Shown here: positions 24,820-33,990 of the stretch, piece after piece
Layout of the letters: every line of letters starts with the position of its first letter
Numbering within the stretch: the first letter of the stretch is position 1
Source of the DNA: Candidatus Promineofilum glycogenicum
GTDB taxonomy: Bacteria; Chloroflexota; Anaerolineae; Promineifilales; Promineifilaceae
DNA length: 64,000 nucleotides
Reading direction: 5' to 3'
NCBI GenBank assembly: GCA_016707605.1
Contig: JADJHJ010000016.1
Span: 16,475-80,474, forward strand
Position numbers and translations under genes: made by a program
The notes under the pieces: generated by a model
The model's database searches: none
What the model was told of the DNA's origin: nothing
What the model saw: the letters and a program-made list of their open reading frames with translations, nothing else

Positions 24820-25950
24820 TCATCCCCCACGCCGCCAGCAAGTGCCCGGCCGGCAGGGTCAGCAGCAGGTAATGGGGGTGCACGTCGAACGCGCCTTTGA
24901 TGCTGGTCAGGAGCAGCGGCGCGCCGAACCAGACGAGCAATACAATCGCCAGCCGCCGCTCGCGCCCCGGCCGGCGCAACGCCAGAACGGCCCGCGCCAG
25001 CCCCGCCAGCAGCGCCAGCGTCAGCACGATGACAGCCGCCCACGACAGCGCCGGCCACACCTCCCCGGCCGGGTTGCCCGCGGCGTAAGCCGGGCGGAAG
25101 TCGATGCCGTTGACCAGCCGCGCGGCGTGGCGCAGGCCCACGCCGGAGAAGCCCTGCCAGCCGCCGCTCAGGAAGGAGCCGGCCTTGGTCGTGTTGACCT
25201 CGGCGCGGGTCAGCAGGCCGATAGCGTAGAGCGCCGCCCCGGCCAGAAAGACGGCCAGCGACGCGGCGAACGCCCGGCGCGGCAGGCGGCGGCGGAAGAG
25301 CAGCAGCGCGGCCACCGGCAGCAGCGCCCCCCAGGCGGCCACGTAGGTCTGCGTCAGCAGCGTCAGGGCCACGCCGCCGGCCAGGAAGCGGCGCGGCGAT
25401 GGCCGGGTTTGTCCTCGACGAATGCCGGCCACAGCCCCCAGGCGACGACGGCCATGAAGAACGGCACGAGCGACTGCACCCACGTCGTGCGGCTGAAGAA
25501 GACGACCCACGGGTTGACGGCGAAGAGGAAGGCGGCCACCAGCCCGGCGCGGCGGCCGAGCGTCTCCGCCGCCACGCGCCAGACGAACCACGTCGCCGCG
25601 CTGTTGAGCAGTAGCACAAACCCCTGCACCGCCCACGGGCTGCGCCACAGCAGCAGCGGCAGGGCCTGGATGTAAGGCATCAGCGCCGGGTTGTCGAGGA
25701 AGACCGATGACGGCTGGCCGATGAGCGGCCACACGCCGCCGTCGAGCAGCCCCACGGCCTGGAAGGCCGGGTAGCTCTGGTCGTAGCCGTAGCGGATGAG
25801 GCCCATCTGCATGAAGCGCAGAACCGCGCCCAGCAGGACGACGGCCGCCGGCAGGAGCGTGGCGGGGGAGAGGGAGAAGCGGCGATTGAGGCGTTGCATC
25901 CGGGGCCGATGATAGCCCCGGCGGCGCGGCGCGGCCAACGACAGAGACGG

Positions 25951-26012
25951 GATCTGCCCAATCTGCGGCTAATGCCTCTTCAATCTGTGGAATCTGTGTA
26001 ATCTGTGGTTTC
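25951..26012. repeat. Right-hand arms of family A and family B without partners
   Basis: GATCTGCCCAATCTGCGG is followed by AATCTGTGGAATCTGTGTAATCTGTGGTT, the right half of a nested A-in-B unit. The left halves are absent here; a lone family B left arm stands beyond the next gene at 26695. Confidence 0.75.
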
Positions 26013-26021
26013 TATTTCTTC

Positions 26022-26675
26022 TTAAGCCATTGATGCCGCTGGCATAGTGACCGGAGCGGTCTCGCGGCGCAGTTCGCGGCCTAGCCATAGCCAGAAGATG
26101 GGGCCGACGATGACCGAAGTCAGCCCGCCGGAAAGCAGGATGAGCGTCTGCGCCCCGGCGGCGGTGGCGAAGTAGAGCGTGACCAGCAGCCCGGCATTGA
26201 CCACGGCCAGGGTGCCCAGCGTCCGGGGCAGCCGCCCGCCGTCGATGATGATCAGCCCCGTCACCAGCGAGGCCAGGCCGATGACGCCGAACGTGGCCAC
26301 GCCGGCCGGGTCGACCGGTGAGGGGGCCATGCGCACCAGCTCGATGGCCGCGCGTTGCGACTGGCCGGCCGAGTTCAGCGTCGCCAGCACCAACGCCTGC
26401 CACGCGCCGTGGGCCAGCGTGGCGAAGCTGCTGAACAGCCCCAGCACCAGCCCCCACAGGGCAAACCCCTCCGACGACGGCCGCAGCCGCAGGTAGAGGG
26501 CCACGAAGGCGGCGCTGCTGAAGATGCCGCTGACGGCCAGGATGATCCAACTCCCCAGCGCGCCCACCGCTTCGGCCCGCGGCGTAATGACCAGGAAGAA
26601 GATCGCGTACAGAATCGACAGCGCGCCGACGATCATGGCGCTCAGACCACCGAAACGAGCGTAGGACTGGTTCAT
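26022..26675 (-). CDS. DUF4386-like integral membrane protein
   Basis: 217 residues with six predicted membrane helices. The start MNQSYARFGGLSAMIVGALSILYAI, the segments ALYLRLRPSSEG and GLASLVTGLIIIDGGRLPR, and the overall length resemble the DUF4386 family of unknown function, but the match is by pattern only. AGGAGAGAAAC precedes the ATG. Unmatched arms of hairpin repeats lie on both sides. No neighbour suggests a role. Confidence 0.65.
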   Translation of the reverse strand: MNQSYARFGGLSAMIVGALSILYAIFFLVITPRAEAVGALGSWIILAVSGIFSSAAFVALYLRLRPSSEGFALWGLVLGLFSSFATLAHGAWQALVLATLNSAGQSQRAAIELVRMAPSPVDPAGVATFGVIGLASLVTGLIIIDGGRLPRTLGTLAVVNAGLLVTLYFATAAGAQTLILLSGGLTSVIVGPIFWLWLGRELRRETAPVTMPAASMA

Positions 26676-26694
26676 GTTTCTCTCCTGTAAGAAG

Positions 26695-26775
26695 TAACCA
26701 CAGATTTCACAGATTCCACAGATTTACACTTTCCGTCTGACTGATCTACTGACCTACTGACCTACTAACTACTGA
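26695..26775. repeat. Lone family B left arm and family G arm
   Basis: 26695-26727 reads AACCACAGATTTCACAGATT and continues for one more unit. From 26739, CTGACTGATCTACTGACCTACTGACC is a one-sided family G block that provides the stop codon of the next gene. Confidence 0.75.
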
Positions 26776-27401
26776 CCCACCGGCCGCAGCGCAAAATAAG
26801 CCACCATCGACCACGCCCCCCAATACCAGCGCACGTAGGCCTTGCCCAGGTAGTAGCCGTCGGCCACCTGCACCAGTTCGTCGAGCACGCGGCGGACGGT
26901 GACGAACAGCCGCGGGTTGGCCGGCAGGTCGTAATCCAGCCGCAGCACCTCCAGTTCGGCGTCCTGCCGCGACGGGCCGACGCTGGTGCGGAAGTCGAAA
27001 GCGCGATAGGTCGTCGGGCCGTCGTCGCGGTAGCGGCGGTGGAAGGGCCACAGCACGCGGGCCGGCGCGTAGGAATCGCGGCTGAAGACGTTGTCGCCGC
27101 GCTGGTGGGCGGCGTCGAACACCTTGCCCTGCCACGGCAGCCAGCGGTCGGTCAGCCCGCCCAGCAGCCCGCTCAGCCCCGGAGCCACGTCGAGGGCCAC
27201 CAGTTCGCCCATGTGCCGGCCGTCCGGCGCGGGGCGCGGCGCGCGGCCGCAGCGGAAGATGTCGTCCAGCGCGGCCAGCCCGGCGGCGCGGTCGCTGCGC
27301 AGGCGGCGTTGCGCGGCGCGGATGTAGGTCTCGGCCGCTTCCATCTCCACGTCACACGACTGGCTAACGTCGAACGGTTGGGTCAGGATTTGCTCGTTCA
27401 C
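26769..27401 (-). CDS. Hypothetical protein in the murJ operon (second downstream gene)
   Basis: 210 residues from a GTG start, chosen because GGAGG stands 7 nt upstream and because GTGA overlaps the previous stop by four bases. I do not recognise the family. It is soluble, rich in Arg and Asp; recognisable stretches are DVEMEAAETYIRAAQRRLRS, GRAPRPAPDGRHMGELVALD, RDSYAPARVLWPFHRRYRDD and a C-terminal VADGYYLGKAYVRWYWG. The final Gly-Gln-stop is encoded by a family G repeat. Tight coupling to murJ suggests an envelope or cell-division-linked role, but that is only inference from position. Confidence 0.7.
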   Translation of the reverse strand: MNEQILTQPFDVSQSCDVEMEAAETYIRAAQRRLRSDRAAGLAALDDIFRCGRAPRPAPDGRHMGELVALDVAPGLSGLLGGLTDRWLPWQGKVFDAAHQRGDNVFSRDSYAPARVLWPFHRRYRDDGPTTYRAFDFRTSVGPSRQDAELEVLRLDYDLPANPRLFVTVRRVLDELVQVADGYYLGKAYVRWYWGAWSMVAYFALRPVGQ

Positions 27402-28048
27402 GTGGCTGCCTCCAGTTGGGCTGTGGGTTGGCGGTCGATAATAGTGAGGATGGCGCGGTAGGTGCGTTGCAGGTGGGCCTCCACCAGCGTCCAGTCGGCG
27501 GCCACGTCGGTTGAGTAGCCGCCGCTGATGCGATCCACAGCCACGGCGGCCAGGGCGCGCCACTCGGCCGACGGGCGCATGATCTCGGTCGTGCTGTCGA
27601 ACAGCGCCGCGTGGAGGTGGGCGAAGGCGGCGGTCATCGGCTCGATGGCCCGCAACGTCTCCGCGTCGGCCAGCGCCGCGGCCGGTGGGTTGGCCTTGCG
27701 GGCGATGGCCAGCCGGCGGTGGACGACCCAGTAGTCGAGTTCGCGCTCGGCCAGCGTCGCCGCGTCGGCGGCCGTGCCCAGCGCGGCCCGCACGCGGCGG
27801 TAGTAGGCCAGCAGATGCCGCCGCGCCGCATCCACGTCGCTGCCCTCCAGCGGGGCGAAGGCGATGGCCGCCCGGCTGGCGCTGATCGTCGCCAGCAGCG
27901 CGCCGGCGGGCGACAGGCCGAACTGCTCGCGGTGGGCGGCCACCAGCACGCGGGCCATAGCCAGCCAGCGGCGGTCGTAGTAGGCCCGCCACGACTCGGT
28001 TTCCAGGCGAGCGACGCGGTCGGGGTCGAAATGAAGGGGACGGATCAT
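27398..28048 (-). CDS. Hypothetical protein in the murJ operon (first downstream gene)
   Basis: 216 residues, family not recognised. The protein is alpha-helical by composition, with RVARLETESWRAYYDRRW at the start, FGLSPAGALLATISASRAAI and ERELDYWVVHRRLAIARKA in the middle and a C-terminal LVEAHLQRTYRAILTIIDRQ; no signal peptide or membrane helix. Start and stop overlap its neighbours by four bases each (ATGA with murJ, GTGA with the next gene), so the three form a translationally coupled operon. The function is unknown; the coupling hints at a partner or regulator of lipid II export. Confidence 0.75.
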   Translation of the reverse strand: MIRPLHFDPDRVARLETESWRAYYDRRWLAMARVLVAAHREQFGLSPAGALLATISASRAAIAFAPLEGSDVDAARRHLLAYYRRVRAALGTAADAATLAERELDYWVVHRRLAIARKANPPAAALADAETLRAIEPMTAAFAHLHAALFDSTTEIMRPSAEWRALAAVAVDRISGGYSTDVAADWTLVEAHLQRTYRAILTIIDRQPTAQLEAAT

Positions 28049-29634
28049 GATGTCACCTCGTTGGATAAGACGGCGGGCGGGACATCCGGGCCGGGGCGGG
28101 CGAGCTTGCGCCACAGCACCGCGCCCAGCGCCAGCGTCTCCAGCGTGCTGGTCAGGGCGAAGGCGGCCGGGATGGCGACGACGCCCAGGGGCCGCAGCAG
28201 GACGGCGATGAGGACGATGCGGCCGATGAGCTGGCCGGAGTTGGTCAGCAGCGGCGTGCGCGTGTCGCGCAGGGCGATCAGGCCGCGGGTGATGACCTCG
28301 GTGGCGATGTAGGCCGGCAGGGCCACGGCGTAGACGACCAGCACGCGGTAGGTGAGGTCGCCGGCGGCGGCGTCGAACGCGCCGCGCTCGAACAAGATGC
28401 GGATGACCAGCCGCCCCAGCAGCAGCAGCCCGGCCACCGCGCCCAGGGCCAGGGCCACGGCCGCGGCCAGCGCCGTCGCCTGCGTGCGGCGCAGTTGCCG
28501 CCAGTCGCCGGCCTCGGCGTGGGCAGTCAGGCGCGGGAAGGCCGCCTGGCCGACCGCCTGGCCCAGCAGGGCAATGGGCAGGCCGACCAGCAGGAAGGCG
28601 TTGTAGAGCGCGGCCAGCCCGGCGGCTTGTGGGGCGCGGGTGGCAAAGGAGGTGTCGACGATGAAGCCGGAGTAGTTGACGCCGACCGACAGGCCGTTGG
28701 GGATGAGCAGACGAACGACCTCGCGCAGCCGGGTGTCGCGCGGGTTGAAGGCCAGGGAGATACGCCCGCCGCGCTCGCGCAGGCCGGGCGAGAGAATGAG
28801 CACTTGTAGCAGCGCGCCACCGATGACGCCCAGCGTCGGGCCGAGGATGCCCAGGCCGGGGATGAGGCCGCTGGCGATGATGCCGGCGATGAGGGCGACG
28901 TTGTGGCTGACGACCGACAGGGCCGTGGGCAGGAAGCGGTTGCGGCTGTTGAGCACGGCCGTGGCCACGCTGCCCACGGCCAGCACCAGCGGCTGGGCCA
29001 GCATGATGCGCGTCAGGGTGACGGTCAGGCGGCTGGTGGCGGCGTCGAAGCCGGGGGCCAGCAGGTTCTCGACGAAGAAGGGGGTGAACAGGCCGACGAT
29101 GACGATGACCGCGGCCATGAAGGCCAGCAGCGCCGTCAGCACCAGCCCGACCAGCCGCCAGGCGGCGGCCTCGCCGTCCTTCTGCCGCGCGCTCAGCAGC
29201 ACCGGGATCATGGCGCTGGACAGCGCGCCGCCGGCCACGAGGCTGAACAGCGTGTCGGGCAGGCGGAAGGCGGCGTAGTAGGCGTTGGCCTCGGCGCTGA
29301 CGCCGAATTGGGCGTTGAATAGCACCTGGCGCACCGCCCCCAGCGCGGCTGAGGTGAAGAAGGAGGCCATGAGGATGAAGCTGGCCTCGGCGATGCCGAA
29401 CTCGCGGTTGAACAGGCCGCGCAAACCGCCGGCGGGCCGGCGCGGGCGGATGACTTGCGTCCAGCGACGGAGCGCCGCCGGGGCGGTGCGCATTGGCTCC
29501 AGAATGTCGGCCGCCAGCGGGAAGCCCATCCACGCGCTCTGGGCCAGAGCGGTGATGCCGCCGAGGCGGATGCGGCGCGGGCCGGGCGGCGCGGGCGGCG
29601 AACCGGGCAGAGGCGCGGAAAGCGTCACGGACAA
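28045..29634 (-). CDS. murJ: MurJ/MviN-type lipid II flippase
   Basis: 529 residues with about 13-14 membrane helices. The early EFGIAEASFILMASFFTSAALGA and LFNAQFGVSAEANAYYAAFRLPDTLFSLVAGGALSSAMIPV follow the MurJ pattern (FGASAEADAF...PNLLRRLFAEGAFSQAFIPV), and LFERGAFDAAAGDLTYRVL is the conserved seventh-helix loop. MurJ moves the peptidoglycan precursor lipid II to the outer face. A long polar N-terminal extension of about 50 residues precedes the first helix. First gene of a three-gene operon. Confidence 0.88.
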   Translation of the reverse strand: MSVTLSAPLPGSPPAPPGPRRIRLGGITALAQSAWMGFPLAADILEPMRTAPAALRRWTQVIRPRRPAGGLRGLFNREFGIAEASFILMASFFTSAALGAVRQVLFNAQFGVSAEANAYYAAFRLPDTLFSLVAGGALSSAMIPVLLSARQKDGEAAAWRLVGLVLTALLAFMAAVIVIVGLFTPFFVENLLAPGFDAATSRLTVTLTRIMLAQPLVLAVGSVATAVLNSRNRFLPTALSVVSHNVALIAGIIASGLIPGLGILGPTLGVIGGALLQVLILSPGLRERGGRISLAFNPRDTRLREVVRLLIPNGLSVGVNYSGFIVDTSFATRAPQAAGLAALYNAFLLVGLPIALLGQAVGQAAFPRLTAHAEAGDWRQLRRTQATALAAAVALALGAVAGLLLLGRLVIRILFERGAFDAAAGDLTYRVLVVYAVALPAYIATEVITRGLIALRDTRTPLLTNSGQLIGRIVLIAVLLRPLGVVAIPAAFALTSTLETLALGAVLWRKLARPGPDVPPAVLSNEVTS

Positions 29635-29791
29635 CTCCTGTGGCGACCCGCCCGGCTGCGAACGGCGGCAGGTCGTGCTCGATTAAGATGATATGGAGCC
29701 TAGGATAATGGCACGGCGGCGCGACCGACAGACCATCCATTGTTCAATTGCTGCTCAGTTTGCCGGGCGAGGAAGAGGGCACGCTAAGGCA

Positions 29792-29819
29792 TTGACATTT
29801 TGGCGCAGATGGCGACAAT
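29792..29819 (+). promoter_or_regulatory. Promoter of the STAND ATPase gene
   Basis: TTGACA, 16-nt spacer, GACAAT in the 229-bp region between divergent murJ and the ATPase. The -10 is imperfect. Confidence 0.45.
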
Positions 29820-29863
29820 TCCCTCTCAGACGGCTACAGTGAGGGGACGCCGAGGATAGGGCG

Positions 29864-31955
29864 ATGGCCGGTTTATCGCTGCAACAGCGGTTGGAACAGG
29901 CGCGACGGCGGCAATTTGTCGGCCGCGTCTCTGAACGTGACCGCCTGCGGGCGGCGTTGAGTGAGCCGGAACTGCCCTTCTTCGTCCTCTACGTCTTCGG
30001 CCCCGGCGGCATCGGCAAAACCAGTCTGCTACGCGAGTTCGGCTACATCGCCGCTGAGTTGGGCGTGGCCAGCGTCCGCCTCGACGGCCGCCACATCGAA
30101 GCCGCGCCCGACTTCTTCCTGGCCGCGTTGGGCCAGGCGCTTCACCTGCCGGCCGACGCCGACCCGCTGGCCCACCTGGCCGGCCGCGGCGAGCGGCTGC
30201 TGTTGCTGGTCGATACCTACGAGTTGCTGACGCCCATCGACGGCTGGCTGCGCGAGCAGTTCCTGCCCGCCTTGTCGGGCAACGTCCTGGCCGTCCTGGC
30301 CGGCCGCCAGCCGCCGGCCGCGCCGTGGCGCACCGACGCCGGCTGGCAGACGATGATGCGCATCCTGCCCCTGCGCAACCTCAACCCGTCCGACGGCCGC
30401 GCCTTCCTGCAAGGGCGCGGCGTCCCCGACGGAGCAGATCGACCACGTCCTCGACTTCACCCACGGCCACGCCCTGGCCCTGTCGCTGGTGGCCGACTTC
30501 TTCGAGCAGAACCCGGAGGCGGAGTTCCGCCCCGAAGCCGCGCCCGACGTCATCAAGACGCTGCTGGAGGAGTTTGTGCAGCAAGTGCCCAGCCCGGCTC
30601 ACCGCGTGGCGCTGGAGGCCTGCGCCCTGGCGCGTCTGATGACCGAGTCGCTGCTGGCGACGATGCTGCGCCAGCCAGACGCCCACGACCTGTTCGACTG
30701 GCTGCGTGGCCTGTCGTTCATCGAGGCCGACCGGCGCGGCATCTTCCCCCACGACCTGGCCCGCGAGGCGCTATGCGCCGATCTGAAGTGGCGCGACCCC
30801 GACGGCTATGCCGAACTCCACAACCGCGCCCGCGCCTACTACATGCAGCGCGTCTCCCACGGCGTAGGGCCGGATCAGCGCCGGCTGTTGGCCGACTACA
30901 TCTACCTCCACCGCGACAACCCATCAGTGCGGCCGTTCTTCCTGTGGCAAGAGTCGGGCACGGTCTTCACCGACGGCCTGCGCGCCGACGACGTGGAGGA
31001 GGTGGCCGAGATGGTCGCCCGGCACGAGGGGGCGGAGTCGGCAGCGCTGGCCGCTCACTGGCTGGCCCGCCAGCCGGAGGGCTTCCGCGTGCTGCGCGAG
31101 GCGGGCGGCGAGCCGGTGGGCTTCCTCAACTGCGTGCGGCTGGAGGGGACGACGGCCGCCGACCGTGACACCGACCCGGCCATGCGCGCCGTCTGGCCGG
31201 TGCTGATTCGCAATCCGCTGCGCGGCGGCGAGACGGCGTCGTACTTCCGCTTCTGGATGGCCCGCGAGACGTACCAGAGTGTGTCGCCGGAGCATACGCG
31301 GCTGGTGCTCAACATGATGCAGCACTACCTCGTCACGCCGGGGCTGGCCCTGTCCTTTGTCGTTCTGGCCGACCCGGAGTTCTGGCGGCCGGCGTTCGAG
31401 TACGCCGACATGGCGCGCTTCACCGAGGCCGACTTCACCGTCGGCGGGCGGCGCTACGGCATCTATGGCCATGACTGGCGCACCACGCCGCCGTCGGCCT
31501 GGCTGGAACTCATGGCCGAGCGCGAACTGAACATGGGCGCGCCGGCCACGCGCCCGGCGGCCGAGCCGCTCATCGTCCTCAGCGACGCCGACTTCGCCAC
31601 CGCCGTCCGCGACGCGCTGCGCGACTTCACCGACACGGCGGCGCTGGCGGCCAACCCGCTGCTTCGTTCGCGGCTGGTGCTGGGGCAGACGGGCGGCGAC
31701 GCGGCCACGGCGGCCCGCGTGGCCGCGTTGCGCAAGCTGCTGCGCGAGACGGCCGAGGGGCTGCAGGCGTCGCCCAAGCTGGTCAAGTTCTACCGCGCCT
31801 TGCATCACACCTATCTGCAACCGGCGGCGACGCAGGAGCAGGCGGCCGAGGTGCTCGACCTGCCCTTCAGCACCTACCGCCGCCACCTGCGCTCCGGCAT
31901 CGAAGAGTTGACCGGCCGCCTCTGGTTGCGCGAGATTGGCAACCTCGAAGCATAA
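29864..31955 (+). pseudogene. STAND-type AAA/NB-ARC ATPase with C-terminal helix-turn-helix, frame broken by one base
   Basis: Removing one G near 30430 joins two frames into 696 residues (GRGVPDEQIDHVLDFTHGHALAL). The N-terminus FVGRVSERDRLRAAL leads to Walker A GPGGIGKT at residues 46-53 and Walker B LLLLVDTYE. After a helical middle comes a GNAT-like segment (FRVLREAGGEPVGFLNCVRL, then LAFSFVVLADPEFWRPAF), and the end EVLDLPFSTYRRHLRSGIEEL looks like an HTH. STAND proteins are ATP-driven switches in signalling or defence. Trigger and output are unknown. It stands alone, divergent from murJ. Confidence 0.78.
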
Positions 31956-31970
31956 GAGAAGAAACCACAG

Positions 31971-32091
31971 ATTACGCAGATTTCACAGATTAAGAATATC
32001 GATCCGCAGATTAGGCAGATTGGGCAGATTTTTGGAAGAAGAAATCGATTTCTTCTTCCGAAAATCTGCCTAATCTGCCTAATCTGCGGAT
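31971..32091. repeat. Family B left arm followed by a complete family A palindrome
   Basis: GAAACCACAGATTACGCAGATTTCACAGATT at 31971-31999 (B arm, no right partner), then GATCCGCAGATT...AATCTGCGGAT at 32001-32091 around GAAGAAGAAATCGATTTCTTCTTC. Confidence 0.88.
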
Positions 32092-32100
32092 GATTCCTTC

Positions 32101-32547
32101 TTAACGATAGGCATTGTCGGGGCGGGCGGTTAGCAGGTAGTACGCCTGGCCCGCCACGAAGAGCACCTGCACCCCGACGGCCGCCGGCAGCAGCCACGGC
32201 GACGGCAGGGGGATGCCGACGATGAAGATCTCGTACAGGATCGACAGCCCGGCCAGCAGATGGGTGATGATGCTGATCGTCAGCGCCTCGCGGGCGCGCG
32301 ACGGCCGCCGCGAGGCAACCCACACGGTCAACGACAGTCCGATGAGCGCCGAGCCGAGCACCAGGGCGTAGACGCGTGTCTCCGGCGCGGGGGCCGGCCA
32401 ACCCAGCGCGGTCAGCACGCCGGTCAGATTCAGTTGCAGCAACAGCCCGGCCAACAGGTTGAAGACGGCGTCGGCGCGCATCACCCGGCGCACGGCGTTC
32501 TCGCTCATGCCCGACCGCTTGCTCAAAACGACGGAATGGTCACTCAT
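32101..32547 (-). CDS. Hypothetical four-helix membrane protein
   Basis: 148 residues from the ATG at 32547, chosen for the strong AGGAGGTATACC upstream. Four hydrophobic helices follow a polar N-terminus (MSDHSVVLSKRSGMSENAVR): VFNLLAGLLLQLNLTGVLTAL, YALVLGSALIGLSLTVWVAS, LTISIITHLLAGLSILYEIF and LLPAAVGVQVLFVAGQAYYLL. The pattern resembles small DUF-type integral membrane proteins; family not recognised. It is convergent with the STAND gene and is separated from galT by a family F repeat. Confidence 0.7.
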   Translation of the reverse strand: MSDHSVVLSKRSGMSENAVRRVMRADAVFNLLAGLLLQLNLTGVLTALGWPAPAPETRVYALVLGSALIGLSLTVWVASRRPSRAREALTISIITHLLAGLSILYEIFIVGIPLPSPWLLPAAVGVQVLFVAGQAYYLLTARPDNAYR

Positions 32548-32650
32548 GGTATACCTCCTGCGCAAAACATTAGTGTCTCAATCTGATCGCCATGATACCG
32601 GCCATCACCGTTCCATTTACAGACCAAACACTGTTCAAACAGCGTCCAAC

Positions 32651-32713
32651 TGTGGCACAGGATTCTTATCCTGTGTCCTCTTCGGCTGCACAGGATAAGA
32701 ATCCTGTGCCACA
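32651..32713. repeat. Palindromic repeat, family F
   Basis: TGTGGCACAGGATTCTTATCCTGTG and its reverse complement around TCCTCTTCGGC; related to the copy at 21062-21147. Confidence 0.9.
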
Positions 32714-32718
32714 GAAGG

Positions 32719-32746
32719 TTGTCGCGTCCCCACTTCCTGCTAAGAT
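32719..32746 (+). promoter_or_regulatory. Putative promoter of galT
   Basis: TTGTCG, 16-nt spacer, TAAGAT; the -10 is eight bases before the ATG at 32755, so the mRNA would be nearly leaderless. Both boxes are imperfect. Confidence 0.45.
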
Positions 32747-32754
32747 CGCCCGCC

Positions 32755-33804
32755 ATGACCCCCTTTGATCCCACCCGCCACCCCCACCGCCGCCTCAATC
32801 CTCTGACCGGCGAATGGGTGCAGGTCTCGCCCCACCGGCTGCTGCGGCCGTGGCAGGGCGCGGTGGAGGAGTTGCCGCCCGACGAGCGCCCGGCCTATGA
32901 CCCCGCGTGTTACCTCTGCCCCGGCAACGAGCGAGCCGGCGGCGTGCGCAACCCTGACTACACGGCGACGTTCGTCTTCACCAACGACTTCGCCGCCGTG
33001 CTGCCCGACACCCCGCCCGCCCCGCCGCCCGTCCCCGGCCCGGCCCAACTGCTGCGCGCCGAGGCCGTGCCCGGCACGGCGCGGGTGCTGTGCTTCTCGC
33101 CGCGCCACGATCTGACCTTGCCGGAGATGGACGAGGCGGCCATCGGCCAGGTGGTGAGGATGTGGCTGGCGCAGACGGCCGACCTGGGCCGTGGCTACCG
33201 CTGGGTGCAACTCTTCGAGAACAAGGGCGCGCTGATGGGCAGTTCCAACCCCCACCCGCACGGCCAGGTGTGGGGCATCGACACGCTGCCCAACGAGCCG
33301 GCCAAGGAGGACGCGCGGCAGCGGGAGTATCTGGCGCGCGAGGGGCGGCTGTTGCTGCTCGACTATGCCGCGTTGGAGGCGGAGCGGGGGGAGCGCGTCG
33401 TCGTCAGCAACGCCGATTGGCTGGCCGTCGTGCCCTACTGGGCCATCTGGCCGTTCGAGACGCTGCTGCTGCCGCGCCGCCACGTGTTGCGCCTGACCGA
33501 TCTGAGCGACGGCGAGCAGGCGTCACTGGCGAGCATCCTCAAGCGGCTGCTGACCCGCTACGACAACCTGTTCAACAGCCCTTTTCCCTACTCGATGGGC
33601 TGGCACGGCGCGCCATTTGTCAGTGAGGACGTAAGTCACTGGCAACTGCACGCCCACTTCCTGCCGCCGCTGCTGCGCTCGGCCACCATTCGCAAGTTCA
33701 TGGTCGGCTACGAACTGTTGGGCGAGGCCCAACGCGACCTGACGGCCGAACAGGCCGCCGAGCGGCTGCGCAGCCTATCCGACGTTCACTACCGGCACGG
33801 TTAA
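32755..33804 (+). CDS. galT: Galactose-1-phosphate uridylyltransferase
   Basis: 349 residues. The zinc-binding CYLCPGNERAGG segment and the catalytic NPHPHGQVWG (nucleophile histidine in HPH) are plain, and GWHGAPF and LHAHFLPPLLRS complete the second HIT-like half. The Leloir-pathway enzyme exchanges UDP between glucose-1-phosphate and galactose-1-phosphate. ATG at 32755 (MTPFDPTRHPHRRLNPLTGEW) matches the family start. No other gal genes are nearby. Confidence 0.95.
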   Translation: MTPFDPTRHPHRRLNPLTGEWVQVSPHRLLRPWQGAVEELPPDERPAYDPACYLCPGNERAGGVRNPDYTATFVFTNDFAAVLPDTPPAPPPVPGPAQLLRAEAVPGTARVLCFSPRHDLTLPEMDEAAIGQVVRMWLAQTADLGRGYRWVQLFENKGALMGSSNPHPHGQVWGIDTLPNEPAKEDARQREYLAREGRLLLLDYAALEAERGERVVVSNADWLAVVPYWAIWPFETLLLPRRHVLRLTDLSDGEQASLASILKRLLTRYDNLFNSPFPYSMGWHGAPFVSEDVSHWQLHAHFLPPLLRSATIRKFMVGYELLGEAQRDLTAEQAAERLRSLSDVHYRHG

Positions 33805-33810
33805 AAGAAA

Positions 33811-33990
33811 AGAAACCGCAGATTACGCAGATTTCACATATTTGAAGAGAGTTGATCCGCAGATTGGGCAGATTTGGCAGATTGTAAGAGCTAAGAGAGT
33901 CATCTTCTTGCTCTGAAAATCTGCTCAATCTGCCTAATCTGCGGACTATTTCTCTTTAATCTGCGAAATCTGCGTAATCTGTGGTTTCTT
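33811..33990. repeat. Family A palindrome nested inside family B
   Basis: Outer arms AGAAACCGCAGATTACGCAG at 33811 and CTGCGTAATCTGTGGTTTCTT ending at 33990; inner GATCCGCAGATTGGGCAG to CTAATCTGCGGA at 33854-33945. Confidence 0.9.

Larger units (their letters stand above)
23819..25899 (-). pseudogene. GT-C (GT39-like) membrane glycosyltransferase, frameshifted and fused in frame to the MNT gene
   Basis: The N-terminal frame from 25899 (MQRLNRRFSLSPATLL) contains the luminal acid motif YGYDQSYPAFQ and several membrane helices. Adding one C near 25390 joins it to the second frame (HRRARFLAGGVALTLL), which has more helices and a C-terminal soluble beta-rich domain (VRRVGYTLFDDGTATGHYV). A family D repeat is translated in frame near residues 360-395. 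The frame has no stop before the MNT gene; a small repeat (CCTGACAGGCTGCGCTACGACTCGTG) lies at the junction. It presumably transfers sugar from a polyprenyl carrier outside the membrane; substrate unknown. A TATCAT box lies nine bases before the ATG. Confidence 0.72.

Noticed and set aside
27398..29740. 780-codon single protein covering murJ and the next gene
   Set aside because: Its first part is an out-of-frame read of murJ; only the segment from 28048 corresponds to a real gene.
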